Of a stretch of DNA of 42,288 nucleotides, positions 27,247-37,016 are shown piece after piece. The stretch's first letter is position 1; each line of letters begins with the position of its first letter. Source of the DNA: Sedimenticola sp. (lineage in GTDB: Bacteria > Pseudomonadota > Gammaproteobacteria > Chromatiales > Chromatiaceae); assembly GCA_026196475.1 (NCBI GenBank), contig JAPHTA010000070.1, positions 1-42,288 of the forward strand. The letters are read 5' to 3'. The notes under the pieces were generated by a model. That model saw only the letters and a list, made by a program, of their open reading frames with translations, made no database searches and was not told where the DNA came from. A program made the position numbers and the translations under genes.

Positions 27247-28494
27247 ATGAAGATAAAGCGCTTTTTTGCATCCGATATCAGGCAGGCCCTGCGCCAGGTC
27301 CGGGAGACCCTGGGATCTGACGCGGTAATCCTCTCCAACAAGAAGGTCGATGGCGGTATCGAGCTGGTGGCGGCGATCGATTACGACGCATCTGCCTTCA
27401 TGCCGACATCGGAGCAAGCTGGTAAACCCGAGCTGGCGCCGGTGGAGCCGCTACGACGGGAAAAGCCCCGTGCCAGGCCCAGGCCGGAGACAACCGGCAA
27501 GGTGGCCCCGGTATCCAGGCTGAAGGAGCAGGTGGTACCCAATGTCGAATGGAGCCAGGACCCCGTGTTGGTCGAGATGCGGCAGGAGATGAAGGCCCTG
27601 CGACGGATGATGGAGACCGAATTGTCAGGGTTGAGCTGGCGCGACATGGTTGACCATGCACCGGAGACACGGGACCTGTTTCGCCGCCTGATGGGCCTCT
27701 CCCTGGGGCCCGACATCTGCAATCAGCTGATCCAGCAGGCGGCCGGTACCGAGACCCCGGAACAGGGCTGGCGCAAGGCGCTCTATCACCTGGCTTCGGA
27801 GCTTCGCACCAGTGGTGGTGACCTGTTGGATGAAGGGGGCGTGTTTGCCCTGATCGGGCCCACCGGGGTTGGCAAGACCACTACCGTGGCCAAACTTGCG
27901 GCCCGCTTCGCCCTGCGTCACGGTACCCACCAGGTGGCCCTGGTCTCCACCGATAACTACCGGATAGGCGCCCAGGAGCAGTTGAATACCTACGCCAGGA
28001 TCCTTGATGTTCCAGTGCGTTCCGCCGGCACCCGGGAGGAGCTGGCGGTGGCCCTGAACGGACTGACCGGCAAGCGGTTGATCCTGGTCGATACCGCTGG
28101 CATGAGCCAGCGTGATGTGCGCCTTAGCGAACAGTTGTCGATGCTGGACGTGGCAGGCAAGGGAGTGCGCAGCCTGCTGACCCTCTCCGCCGCCACCGAC
28201 TACTCGTCGGTGGAACAGGCGATTGATGCTTTCTCGGTGGCCCGCCCCGAGGCCTGCATCCTGACCAAGGTGGACGAGGCCGGCTCCCTGGGCGGGGCAC
28301 TCTCGGCATTGATTCACAAGGCCCTCCCGGTCGCCTATATCGGAGACGGCCAGAAGGTCCCCGAAGACCTGCACCTGGCCCGTGCCCACAGCCTGGTGAG
28401 CAAGGCGGTGGCGTGCAGTCGCGAAGGGGGAGAGTATTCCGACGAATATCTGGCACTGGCCCTGGGAGGTGCGAAAGCAAATGCTCATGGTTGA
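27247..28494 (+). CDS. flhF: Flagellar SRP-like GTPase FlhF
   Basis: MKIKRFFASDIRQALRQVRETLGSDAVILSNKKVDGGIEL; GPTGVGKTTTVAKLAARF. Confidence 0.98.
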   Translation: MKIKRFFASDIRQALRQVRETLGSDAVILSNKKVDGGIELVAAIDYDASAFMPTSEQAGKPELAPVEPLRREKPRARPRPETTGKVAPVSRLKEQVVPNVEWSQDPVLVEMRQEMKALRRMMETELSGLSWRDMVDHAPETRDLFRRLMGLSLGPDICNQLIQQAAGTETPEQGWRKALYHLASELRTSGGDLLDEGGVFALIGPTGVGKTTTVAKLAARFALRHGTHQVALVSTDNYRIGAQEQLNTYARILDVPVRSAGTREELAVALNGLTGKRLILVDTAGMSQRDVRLSEQLSMLDVAGKGVRSLLTLSAATDYSSVEQAIDAFSVARPEACILTKVDEAGSLGGALSALIHKALPVAYIGDGQKVPEDLHLARAHSLVSKAVACSREGGEYSDEYLALALGGAKANAHG

Positions 28495-29365
28495 TGCAAT
28501 CAGTGATCAGGCTGCAGGACTCAGACGTATGGTGCAACCCAAACCGGTAAGAGTAATCGCCGTGACCGGCGGCAAGGGCGGCGTCGGCAAGACCAACATC
28601 TCGGTCAACCTGGCGGTTTCAATGGCAGAGATGGGGCGCCGGGTGATGGTGCTGGATGCGGATCTCGGGCTGGCCAATATCGACGTGGTGCTGGGGCTTC
28701 ATCCGCAGTACGACCTTTCCCATGTGCTGAGTGGAGAGCGCACCCTGCAAGAGGTGGTGCTGGAGGGGCCGGCCGGTATCCGGGTTGTTCCCGGCGCCTC
28801 CGGGGTGCAGCAGATGGCGGAGTTGAGCGAGGCGGAGCATGCCGGACTGATCCGTGCCTTCAGCGATGTGGGCGAGGACCTGGATGTGCTGATCGTGGAT
28901 ACTGCCGCAGGGATCTCCGATACCGTGGTGAGTTTCAGTCGCGCGGCCCAGGAACTGATCGTGGTGGTGTGTGACGAGCCGGCATCGATTACCGATGCCT
29001 ACGCCATGATCAAGCTGCTCAACCGGGAGTACGGCCTGGACCGTTTCCGCATCCTGGCCAACATGACCCGGACCGCGGAGGAGGGGCGCAATCTCTATAA
29101 CAAGATGTGCCGGGTCACAGATCAATACCTGGATGTTATGCTTAGCTACATGGGCAGCATTCCTTATGACGAAAACCTCAGAAAAGCCGTCAAATCACAG
29201 AAACCTGTGGTTCAGGCCCATCCACGAAGCCATGTTGCAAAAATATTCAAGAATCTGGCGCAAAAGGCCGATAACTGGCCTGTACCCGATGGTGCCAGTG
29301 GACACCTCCAGTTCTTCGTGGAACGGCTGATTCAATTCACGAGCCACGGCGGGGAGACCGGATAG
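28481..29365 (+). CDS. flhG: Flagellar number regulator FlhG/FleN (MinD-like ATPase)
   Basis: VIAVTGGKGGVGKTNISVNLAVSMAEMGRRVMVLDADLGLANIDVVLGL; ATG at 28481 overlaps the flhF 3' end. Confidence 0.95.
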   Translation: MLMVDAISDQAAGLRRMVQPKPVRVIAVTGGKGGVGKTNISVNLAVSMAEMGRRVMVLDADLGLANIDVVLGLHPQYDLSHVLSGERTLQEVVLEGPAGIRVVPGASGVQQMAELSEAEHAGLIRAFSDVGEDLDVLIVDTAAGISDTVVSFSRAAQELIVVVCDEPASITDAYAMIKLLNREYGLDRFRILANMTRTAEEGRNLYNKMCRVTDQYLDVMLSYMGSIPYDENLRKAVKSQKPVVQAHPRSHVAKIFKNLAQKADNWPVPDGASGHLQFFVERLIQFTSHGGETG

Positions 29366-30105
29366 TGAACGGACTGGCAACCTATACCTCGATCCAGGAG
29401 ATGGATGCCGATACCCTGGTCAACAGGCATGCGCCTCTGGTCAAGCGTATTGCCTATCACCTGATGAATCGCCTGCCGCCGAACGTGCAGGCGGATGACC
29501 TGATACAGGCAGGCATGATCGGGTTGCTGGAGGCGAGCCGAAACTACGATCCGAGCCAGGGCGCCAGTTTCGAGACCTATGCCGGGATCCGCATACGGGG
29601 CGCCATGCTGGACGAGATACGACGCAGCGACTGGACGCCCCGGTCGGTGCATCGCAAGGCGAGAATGGTGGCGGATGCGATGCGCAGCATCGAGAACGAA
29701 CAGGGGCGCGATGCGCGCGACGTGGAGGTGGCCGAGGTACTGGATATGGACCTGGTTCAATACCACCGTATCCTCCAGGACGCAGCGGGTTGCAGGATTT
29801 TCAGCATAGAGGAGCTTCAGGCGGTTGGTGAACTCCCCTTTGACAGTAGTTCGGGCGACGGGATCGGTCCCTACGAGGGCATGCAGAAGGATGCCTTCAA
29901 GAAGTCGCTGGCGGAGGCGATCGCGGGATTGCCGGAGCGGGAGCGGCTGGTGATCGGTCTCTACTACGACGAAGAGATGAACCTGCGGGAGATCGGGCAG
30001 GTACTCGGGGTCAGTGAGTCACGGGTGTGCCAGATACACAGCCAGGCCACGCTGCGACTTCGCTCCCGCCTTGCGGATTGGTTGTCCGATGCAGACGGGG
30101 TCTGA
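29365..30105 (+). CDS. fliA: RNA polymerase sigma factor FliA (sigma28)
   Basis: HAPLVKRIAYHLMNRLPPNVQADDLIQAGMIGLLEA; LREIGQVLGVSESRVCQIHSQATLRLRSRL; GTG start. Confidence 0.98.
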   Translation: MNGLATYTSIQEMDADTLVNRHAPLVKRIAYHLMNRLPPNVQADDLIQAGMIGLLEASRNYDPSQGASFETYAGIRIRGAMLDEIRRSDWTPRSVHRKARMVADAMRSIENEQGRDARDVEVAEVLDMDLVQYHRILQDAAGCRIFSIEELQAVGELPFDSSSGDGIGPYEGMQKDAFKKSLAEAIAGLPERERLVIGLYYDEEMNLREIGQVLGVSESRVCQIHSQATLRLRSRLADWLSDADGV

Positions 30106-30150
30106 TCGGTTAATGAACATTGAGTTACGGCATCGAGTTTGGAGGTTGCC

Positions 30151-30537
30151 TTGAATAAAAACATGAAGATTCTCATTGTGGACGATTTCTCTACAATGCG
30201 ACGGATTATCAAGAATCTGCTTCGGGATCTTGGTTTTACCAATACCCAGGAGGCGGATGATGGTAATACCGCTCTGCCCATGTTGCAGTCAGGTAACTTT
30301 GATTTCCTGGTAACGGACTGGAATATGCCCGGCATGACCGGGATCGACCTGCTGAAGGCGGTGCGGGCAGATCCCAACCTGGTCAAATTGCCGGTATTGA
30401 TGGTGACTGCCGAGTCCAAACGCGAGCAGATCATCGAGGCGGCCCAGGCAGGTGTTAACGGCTACGTGGTGAAGCCGTTCACTGCCGTCACCCTGGAAGA
30501 GAAGATCAGCAAGATTTTCGAGCGGGTTGAAGGCTGA
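30151..30537 (+). CDS. cheY: Chemotaxis response regulator CheY
   Basis: [27 protein letters not shown]...[21 protein letters not shown] start at 30151 preceded by GGAGG (alternative ATG at 30163). Confidence 0.96.
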   Translation: MNKNMKILIVDDFSTMRRIIKNLLRDLGFTNTQEADDGNTALPMLQSGNFDFLVTDWNMPGMTGIDLLKAVRADPNLVKLPVLMVTAESKREQIIEAAQAGVNGYVVKPFTAVTLEEKISKIFERVEG

Positions 30538-30570
30538 GTCGCAGCATGATGAAACCGTTTGGAGATCGTA

Positions 30571-31284
30571 ATGGCAGTAGATGAGCGTCTGGCGCTGGCG
30601 AAGGAGTTGGTTGTCCAGCTGGAGGCCGGTAACGAGCAGGAGGTGCAGCGGATCACGTCCGAGCTATCGAGCGGTAACGAGAGTGAGCTGTTCCAGGAAG
30701 TAGGGCGGCTGACGCGGGAGCTGCACGAGGCGATCAACGAGTTTCTGCTCGATCCGCGAATCAACGAGATGGCGCAGGTGGAGATACCGGATGCCAGCGA
30801 ACGGCTGAGTTATGTCATTACCATGACCGAGAAGTCGGCCAATACCACGCTAAGCGCGGTGGAGGCGGGCCTGCCGCTGGCCGAGGAGCTTGGCTCCCGC
30901 TCCACTGAGATAGCCGGGAAGTGGGAACGGTTTTGCAGGCGCGAGCTGTCAGTCGATGATTTTCGTGAGCTGAGCAGGGAGCTGGGTGGTTTCCTGGAGA
31001 CCGCGCAACGTTGTTCGCAGCAGCTGAACGGCCATCTGACCGATGTACTGATGGCCCAGGATTTCCAGGACCTGACCGGCCAGATCATTCGCCAGGTGAT
31101 TACCCTGGTTCATGATGTGGAAGACAAGCTGGTGCAGCTGGTAAGGATATCCGGCCATAAAATGCCAGAAAAACAAAAAGATATGAATAAACTGGAGGGT
31201 CCGGTCATTCCCGGCGTTGACCAGGGGAACACGGTCAGCGGCCAGGACGACGTGGATGATCTTCTGTCCAGTTTGGGCTTTTAG
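30571..31284 (+). CDS. cheZ: Protein phosphatase CheZ
   Basis: LMAQDFQDLTGQIIRQVITLVHDVEDKLVQL; C-terminal DDVDDLLSSLGF. Confidence 0.96.
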   Translation: MAVDERLALAKELVVQLEAGNEQEVQRITSELSSGNESELFQEVGRLTRELHEAINEFLLDPRINEMAQVEIPDASERLSYVITMTEKSANTTLSAVEAGLPLAEELGSRSTEIAGKWERFCRRELSVDDFRELSRELGGFLETAQRCSQQLNGHLTDVLMAQDFQDLTGQIIRQVITLVHDVEDKLVQLVRISGHKMPEKQKDMNKLEGPVIPGVDQGNTVSGQDDVDDLLSSLGF

Positions 31285-31296
31285 AGGTGTCGAGGC

Positions 31297-33516
31297 ATGG
31301 CCATTGATTTGGATGACGAGATCCTGCAGGACTTTCTGGTTGAAGCCGGGGAGATCCTTGAGCAGCTGAACGAACAGCTGGTCGATCTGGAGCAGCGACC
31401 GGACGACTATGACCTGCTGAATGCGGTCTTTCGCGGGTTTCACACCATCAAGGGCGGTGCCGGTTTCCTGAGTATCGAGCCGCTGGTCAATGTCTGCCAC
31501 CGGGCAGAGGATGTTTTCAACATCCTGCGCCAGGGGCAGCGCAGCGTCGATGCCACGCTGATGGATGCGGTACTCCAGGTCCTGGACGTGGTGAACGAGA
31601 TGTTCGCCCTGGTGCAGGCGGGTGAGTTGCCCGAAGAGGCAGACCCGGCACTGCTGCAGACCCTGCACGACCTGGCAGAGCCGGATACCGGGGGGGGCGT
31701 CGAAGAGCCCGCCCGGGAAGCGGCGCCGGAACCCGAACCGGTGGCCGAGGTGGCCGCCGAAGCTGTCGAATCTGCGGTGCCCGACAGTGCCGTGGCAGCA
31801 CTCGGTGGCGGGGACGATATCACCGAAGATGAGTTCGAGGCATTGCTGGATCAGCTGCACGGAACCGGCAAGCATGGCGGCGTGCCCGCACCGGCCGACA
31901 CGGCGCCAGCCAAGGCGCCCGCCGCGCCCCAGGCCGGGGCAGTGGCGACCAGTGACGAGATCACAGAAGACGAGTTCGAGGCTCTGCTGGACGAGTTGCA
32001 CGGCAAGGGCAAGTTCGGGACTGCCCCGCAGGCGGAGCAGCCAGTCCAGGCCAAACCGGAAACCGCCGCGCCGGTGGCATCGACAGCGGGCGCTTCCGCC
32101 GGTTCGGACGAGATTACCGAAGAGGAGTTCGACGCGCTGCTGGACGAGCTGCATGGCAAGGGCAAGTTCGGCGTGGTGAATGGCGGCGCAGCCAGTTCGG
32201 CGGCATCACAACCGGCTTCGCCCAGCGTTGAGCCGGCCCCGGCAGCCGCTAAGAGCGCGTCGCCGCAAACGATCAAGCGCGAGGCGCCGGCTGCGAAAAG
32301 GGAGGAGAATCCCGCTTCCCCACGCAAGCAAGCGGCCCCGGCGCCCAAGGCCGAGACCACGATCCGGGTGGACACCGCGCGCCTCGATGAAATCATGAAC
32401 ATGGTTGGCGAACTGGTACTGGTGCGCAATCGGCTGGAGACCCTCAAGGCCAAGCTGGAGGATGAAGAGGTGGCCACTGCCGTGGCCAACCTGGATGTGG
32501 TGACATCCGATCTCCAGAACTCGGTGATGAAGACCCGCATGCAGCCGGTGAAGAAGGTATTCGGCCGTTTCCCGCGCGTGGTACGAGACTTGGCGCGGAG
32601 CCTGAAAAAGGAGATCGACCTGGAGCTCCACGGCGAGGAGACCGACCTGGACAAGAACCTGGTGGAGGCGCTCTCCGACCCCATGGTGCACCTGGTGCGG
32701 AATGCGGTGGATCACGGAATCGAGAGTCCCGAGGAGCGCGAGGCCGCCGGCAAGCCGCGCAAGGGCAAGGTAGTGCTCTCCGCCTCCCAGGCGGGTGACC
32801 ACATCCTGCTGACCATTGCCGATGATGGAAAGGGGATGGATCCGGAAGTGCTGCGCCGGAAGGCGGTGGAAAAGGGCATGATGGACGAAGAGGCGGCGGC
32901 GCGCCTGGATGAAAAGGATTGCTACAACCTGATCTTCGCCGCCGGCTTCTCCACCAAGGCCGAGATCTCTGACGTCTCCGGGCGGGGTGTCGGCATGGAC
33001 GTGGTGAAGACCCGCATCGCGCAGATGAATGGGCAGGTGGAGATCGACTCCGAGTTTGGCAAGGGGAGCCTGATTACCATCAAGCTGCCGTTGACATTGG
33101 CGATTCTTCCGACACTGATGGTGGTGCTGGGCAAGCAACCGTTTGCCCTGCCGCTGTCCAGCGTGGTGGAGATATTCAACCTGGACCTGAGTCGAACCAA
33201 CGTGGTCGATGGCCAGCTCACCATCCTGGTAAGGGAGAGGGCTTTGCCCCTCTTCTACCTGCACAAGTGGCTGGTACCCAACAGCCGGCGCGGTAAAGAT
33301 GAATCGGTCGGCCACGTGGTGGTGGTGACGGTGGGCAATGCCCAGGTCGGGTTGGTGGTGGATCATCTGATCGGCCAGGAAGAGGTGGTGATCAAGCCGC
33401 TGGGTGCCTCCCTGCAGGGCCTCGACGGCATGGCGGGTGCTACCATCACCGGCGATGGCAACATCGCGCTGATTCTGGATATTCCGGGACTGATGCGAAA
33501 ATATGCGCGTCGCTGA
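31297..33516 (+). CDS. cheA: Chemotaxis histidine kinase CheA
   Basis: P1 FHTIKGGAGFL; HAVDHGIE-type N-box (VRNAVDHGIESPEER); P5 CheW-like domain. Confidence 0.98.
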   Translation: MAIDLDDEILQDFLVEAGEILEQLNEQLVDLEQRPDDYDLLNAVFRGFHTIKGGAGFLSIEPLVNVCHRAEDVFNILRQGQRSVDATLMDAVLQVLDVVNEMFALVQAGELPEEADPALLQTLHDLAEPDTGGGVEEPAREAAPEPEPVAEVAAEAVESAVPDSAVAALGGGDDITEDEFEALLDQLHGTGKHGGVPAPADTAPAKAPAAPQAGAVATSDEITEDEFEALLDELHGKGKFGTAPQAEQPVQAKPETAAPVASTAGASAGSDEITEEEFDALLDELHGKGKFGVVNGGAASSAASQPASPSVEPAPAAAKSASPQTIKREAPAAKREENPASPRKQAAPAPKAETTIRVDTARLDEIMNMVGELVLVRNRLETLKAKLEDEEVATAVANLDVVTSDLQNSVMKTRMQPVKKVFGRFPRVVRDLARSLKKEIDLELHGEETDLDKNLVEALSDPMVHLVRNAVDHGIESPEEREAAGKPRKGKVVLSASQAGDHILLTIADDGKGMDPEVLRRKAVEKGMMDEEAAARLDEKDCYNLIFAAGFSTKAEISDVSGRGVGMDVVKTRIAQMNGQVEIDSEFGKGSLITIKLPLTLAILPTLMVVLGKQPFALPLSSVVEIFNLDLSRTNVVDGQLTILVRERALPLFYLHKWLVPNSRRGKDESVGHVVVVTVGNAQVGLVVDHLIGQEEVVIKPLGASLQGLDGMAGATITGDGNIALILDIPGLMRKYARR
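31813..32172 (+). repeat. Three-copy imperfect repeat (about 23 aa) in the CheA linker
   Basis: DDITEDEFEALLDQLHGTGKHGG / SDEITEDEFEALLDELHGKGKFGT / SDEITEEEFDALLDELHGKGKFGV, spaced about 141 and 153 bp. Confidence 0.9.
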
Positions 33517-33585
33517 ACTCTATCTTTCTAGGCACACCGTGTATCATGACGGTGTATCGCGGGCTGGCGGGACAGCGGGGGGTGA

Positions 33586-34653
33586 ATGCCCATGAACGCT
33601 GCCAAGATACGGGTCCTGGTGGTTGATGACTCGGCCTTCTTTCGCCGCCGGATAGCCGACATTCTGGGCCAGGACGCGGCCATCGAAGTGGTGGGCTTCG
33701 CCGGTGACGGTGAGAGCGCCATTCGCGAGGCGAGGCGCCTGAAGCCGGATGTGATCACCATGGACGTGGAGATGCCGGTACTGGACGGCATCAGCGCGGT
33801 CAAGCGCATCGTGGCCGAAAATCCCACCCCTATCCTGATGTTCTCCTCCCTGACCCACGAGGGTGCCAAGGCGACCCTGGATGCCCTGGAGGCGGGTGCG
33901 GTCGATTTCCTTCCCAAGCAGTTCAACGGTGGGCGGGGGCAGGACGCCTCGATGCTTCTGGCGCGTCGGGTTGTGGCCCTCGGGTCACGCGGCATCAACC
34001 GACGACTTGGAACCATCATTCGACCCCAGGGCAAGCCGGCTCCCGCCACCCCGGTGGCGCCGGGCGGTGCCACACGACGCAGGGGCAGTTACAAGCTGGT
34101 GACCATTGGCGCCTCCACCGGAGGACCGGTGGCGATCCAGAAACTGCTCTCCACACTGCCGGCCAGCTTTCCCCTGCCGCTGCTGCTGGTTGTACACATG
34201 CCGGCCAGTTTTACACCGGCCTACGCAGAGCGGCTGAACTCGCAGTGTGCCATCGAAGTGAAGGAGGCAAGTGACGGCGATCGACTGAAACCGGGGCACG
34301 CCTACCTTGCACCGGGTGGCAAGCAGATGGTGCTGGAGGGGCGTGCCGATGGCATGGTGCTGAAGATCAAGGAGAGTACCTCGGACCAGACCTATCGTCC
34401 CTGCGTTGATGTCAGCTTCGGCTCGGCCGCACGTATCCTTCCGGGAGAGGTTCTGGCGATTATCCTCACCGGCATGGGGGCCGACGGCAAACAGGCGGCG
34501 CGACTGCTGAAAGAGGGTGGCTCCACGGTCTGGTCGCAGAATGAGGAGAGCTGCGTGGTCTACGGGATGCCACAGGCGGTTGAAAAAGCCGGCCTGTCTG
34601 ACCGTGTGCTGGCGCTCGACGAGATCGGCCCGACCCTGACCAGGGCGGTGTGA
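33586..34653 (+). CDS. cheB: Chemotaxis methylesterase CheB
   Basis: REC domain plus IGASTGGPVAIQKLLSTLP ... LTGMGADGKQAARLLKEGGSTVWSQNEESCVVYGMP. Confidence 0.97.
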   Translation: MPMNAAKIRVLVVDDSAFFRRRIADILGQDAAIEVVGFAGDGESAIREARRLKPDVITMDVEMPVLDGISAVKRIVAENPTPILMFSSLTHEGAKATLDALEAGAVDFLPKQFNGGRGQDASMLLARRVVALGSRGINRRLGTIIRPQGKPAPATPVAPGGATRRRGSYKLVTIGASTGGPVAIQKLLSTLPASFPLPLLLVVHMPASFTPAYAERLNSQCAIEVKEASDGDRLKPGHAYLAPGGKQMVLEGRADGMVLKIKESTSDQTYRPCVDVSFGSAARILPGEVLAIILTGMGADGKQAARLLKEGGSTVWSQNEESCVVYGMPQAVEKAGLSDRVLALDEIGPTLTRAV

Positions 34654-34654
34654 C

Positions 34655-35395
34655 ATGGACTATCTCAGCATCGTCGGTGTCATCATCGCTTTTGCTGCCA
34701 TCCTCGGGGGGAACGCCCTGGAAGGGGGGCATGTCAGCGCCCTGGCCAATGGGCCGGCCCTGGTAATCGTGTTCGGTGGTACCGTGGGTGCCATCATGCT
34801 GCAGACCCCGATGGGGGTCTTCCTGCACGCATTGCGTTCAGCCGGTGCGGTCTTCATGCCGCCCCGGCAACAGTTGAAGCCGACCATAAAGAAGCTGGTC
34901 GACTGGAGCAATATCGCCCGCAAGGAGGGGCTTCTCGGTCTGGAGGAGATTGCCGAGAAGGAGCCCGACCTGTTCATCCGCAAGGGCATGCAACTACTGG
35001 TTGACGGCAGTGAGCCGGAGGTGATCCGGAATATCCTGGAGGTGGAAATAGAAACCCGGGAGCAGCACGATCTGCAGGCCGCCAGGGTGTTCGAGGGGAT
35101 GGGCGGTTACTCGCCCACCATCGGCATTATCGGCGCGGTAATGGGATTGATCCACGTGATGCAGAACCTGGCCGATCCGAGCAAGCTGGGCAGCGGCATC
35201 GCCACCGCCTTTGTGGCTACAATCTATGGTGTGGGGCTGGCCAACCTGTTTCTGCTGCCTTTTGGCAACAAGCTGAAGACGTTGGCGATCAGCCGCTCCC
35301 ACTACCGGGAGATGATCACCGAGGGTGTGGTATCGATAGCCGAAGGTGAAAACCCGCGCAATATCGAGTCCAAGCTGCAGGGATACCTGATCTGA
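34655..35395 (+). CDS. motC: Flagellar motor stator protein MotC (MotA family)
   Basis: ARKEGLLGLEEIAEKEPD...VFEGMGGYSPTIGIIGAVMGLIHVMQNLADPSKLGSGIATAFVATIYGVGLAN. Confidence 0.95.
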   Translation: MDYLSIVGVIIAFAAILGGNALEGGHVSALANGPALVIVFGGTVGAIMLQTPMGVFLHALRSAGAVFMPPRQQLKPTIKKLVDWSNIARKEGLLGLEEIAEKEPDLFIRKGMQLLVDGSEPEVIRNILEVEIETREQHDLQAARVFEGMGGYSPTIGIIGAVMGLIHVMQNLADPSKLGSGIATAFVATIYGVGLANLFLLPFGNKLKTLAISRSHYREMITEGVVSIAEGENPRNIESKLQGYLI

Positions 35396-36219
35396 TGGCA
35401 CGCAGAAGACGCCAGGAAGAGCATGAGAACCACGAACGGTGGCTGGTCTCCTATGCCGACTTCATTACCCTGCTGTTTGCCTTTTTCGTGGTGATGTACT
35501 CCATATCATCGGTCAACGATGGCAAGTACCGGGTGCTGTCGAATACCCTGACCGAGGCGTTCGTTACCGCCACGAAAAGTGATGATCCGATCCAGGTTGG
35601 TGAGGAGTTGCGCTCGCTGGAGCCTCAGATCGGTGAGCTGGCCATCAGCCAGCCACAGGACGATAGCTCCCTAAGTGATCCGCTCGCGGATGAGCAGCGG
35701 GGCGGATCCCAGGTCGACACCAAGACCCTGGATGCAATCCAGGGTGAACTCTCCGAGGCCTTCTCCGAGTACACCGACCAGGGCCTGGTCAATGTCACCC
35801 GGACCGCACGCGGGGTCGAGGTGGAGATGAAGAGCAACATGCTGTTCGAGAGCGGCAGCGCCCGGCTCTCCCGGGAGGCCCTGAAGGCCCTGCGCAAGGT
35901 GATTCTCATCGTCAAGCCTGTGAGCAACCTGATCAACGTCGAGGGACACACCGACAACGTGCCGATCAGCACCGTCAGCTTCCCCTCCAACTGGGAGTTG
36001 TCAGCCGCCCGCTCCGCCAGCGTGGTGCACTACTTTGCCAAGCTGGGGGTGGACTCCAGCCGCATGGCGGCGATCGGCTATGGTGAACACCGGCCCCTCT
36101 CCAGCAACGACACCGACGAAGGGCGTCGCAACAACCGCCGCGTCAACCTGCTGATCATGTCCCAGGAGCTGGGCGAAGACGGGGAGACCCTTCCGCCCGG
36201 CCAGGGGGATTTCGAATGA
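35395..36219 (+). CDS. motD: Flagellar motor stator protein MotD (MotB family, OmpA domain)
   Basis: NHERWLVSYADFITLLFAFFVVMYSISSVNDGKYR; EGHTDNVPISTVSFPSNWELSAARSASVVHYF. Confidence 0.96.
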   Translation: MARRRRQEEHENHERWLVSYADFITLLFAFFVVMYSISSVNDGKYRVLSNTLTEAFVTATKSDDPIQVGEELRSLEPQIGELAISQPQDDSSLSDPLADEQRGGSQVDTKTLDAIQGELSEAFSEYTDQGLVNVTRTARGVEVEMKSNMLFESGSARLSREALKALRKVILIVKPVSNLINVEGHTDNVPISTVSFPSNWELSAARSASVVHYFAKLGVDSSRMAAIGYGEHRPLSSNDTDEGRRNNRRVNLLIMSQELGEDGETLPPGQGDFE

Positions 36220-37016
36220 GAGTCTGGACCATAGCCAACCAGAAGGGCGGGGTGGGAAAAACCACCACGGCGGTGACCCTGGGCGGACTGTTGTCGGCCT
36301 GGGGGTTCAGAACGCTGTTGGTGGATATCGATCCCCACGGTTCGCTCACCAGCTATTTCCGTTATGACCCGGATGCCATAGAGGAGAGCACCTACAGCCT
36401 GTTCCAGGCGGCGGCCGAGAAACGGCCGGTCGATCCCGCATCCCTGCTCTACAAGACCGGCACCGACGGACTTCAGCTGCTGCCCGCCTCGGTCGCGCTG
36501 GCCACCCTGGACCGCCAGGCCGGACGGCTGGAGGGGATGGGGCTGGTCCTGAAGCGTGCCTTCGATTCCCTCTCCGACCAGTTTGACTACGTGATGATTG
36601 ATTGTCCGCCGATGCTGGGAGTCCTGATGGTCAATGCCCTGGCTGCCTGCGAGCGGCTGGTGATTCCGGTACAGACAGAGTTTCTCGCACTCAAGGGATT
36701 GGAGCGGATGCTGCATACCCTGAAGATGGTACTCAAAGCGCGCACTACACCGCTGCCCTATACCATTGTTCCGACCATGTTCGATCGCCGTACCCGGGCC
36801 TCCGTGGACAGTCTGAGAGTGCTCAGGGAGAGCTACCCGGAACAGATCTGGAGTGGCGTTATACCGGTGGATACCCGGTTTCGGGAGGCGAGTCGGGCGG
36901 GCCTGCCGCCACCGGTACTGGATCCCCGGGGACGGGGAGTTATGGCCTATAGCTCACTCCTCGAATCACTGCAGAGTGACGAGCGGGTGGTGCCGATATC
37001 TGGAGTTGCCAGATGA
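36216..37016 (+). CDS. parC: ParA-family ATPase of the chemotaxis cluster (ParC-like)
   Basis: MRVWTIANQKGGVGKTTTAVTLGGLLSAWGFRTLLVDIDPHGSLTSYF; sits between motD and the CheW-domain gene. Confidence 0.88.
   Translation: MRVWTIANQKGGVGKTTTAVTLGGLLSAWGFRTLLVDIDPHGSLTSYFRYDPDAIEESTYSLFQAAAEKRPVDPASLLYKTGTDGLQLLPASVALATLDRQAGRLEGMGLVLKRAFDSLSDQFDYVMIDCPPMLGVLMVNALAACERLVIPVQTEFLALKGLERMLHTLKMVLKARTTPLPYTIVPTMFDRRTRASVDSLRVLRESYPEQIWSGVIPVDTRFREASRAGLPPPVLDPRGRGVMAYSSLLESLQSDERVVPISGVAR

Noticed and set aside
30106-30150. Sigma28 (FliA) promoter upstream of cheY
   Set aside because: The best alignment to TAAA-N15-GCCGATAA matches too few positions in the -10 half.
31813-32172. CheA repeats as a DNA repeat or CRISPR-like array
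   Set aside because: Copies are in frame, diverged at the nucleotide level and conserved at the protein level; they are protein linker repeats.
30949-33366. Minus-strand ORFs of 401 and 386 aa opposite cheZ/cheA
   Set aside because: GC-rich shadow ORFs (His/Gln-rich, no domains) opposite clear CheZ/CheA coding sequence.
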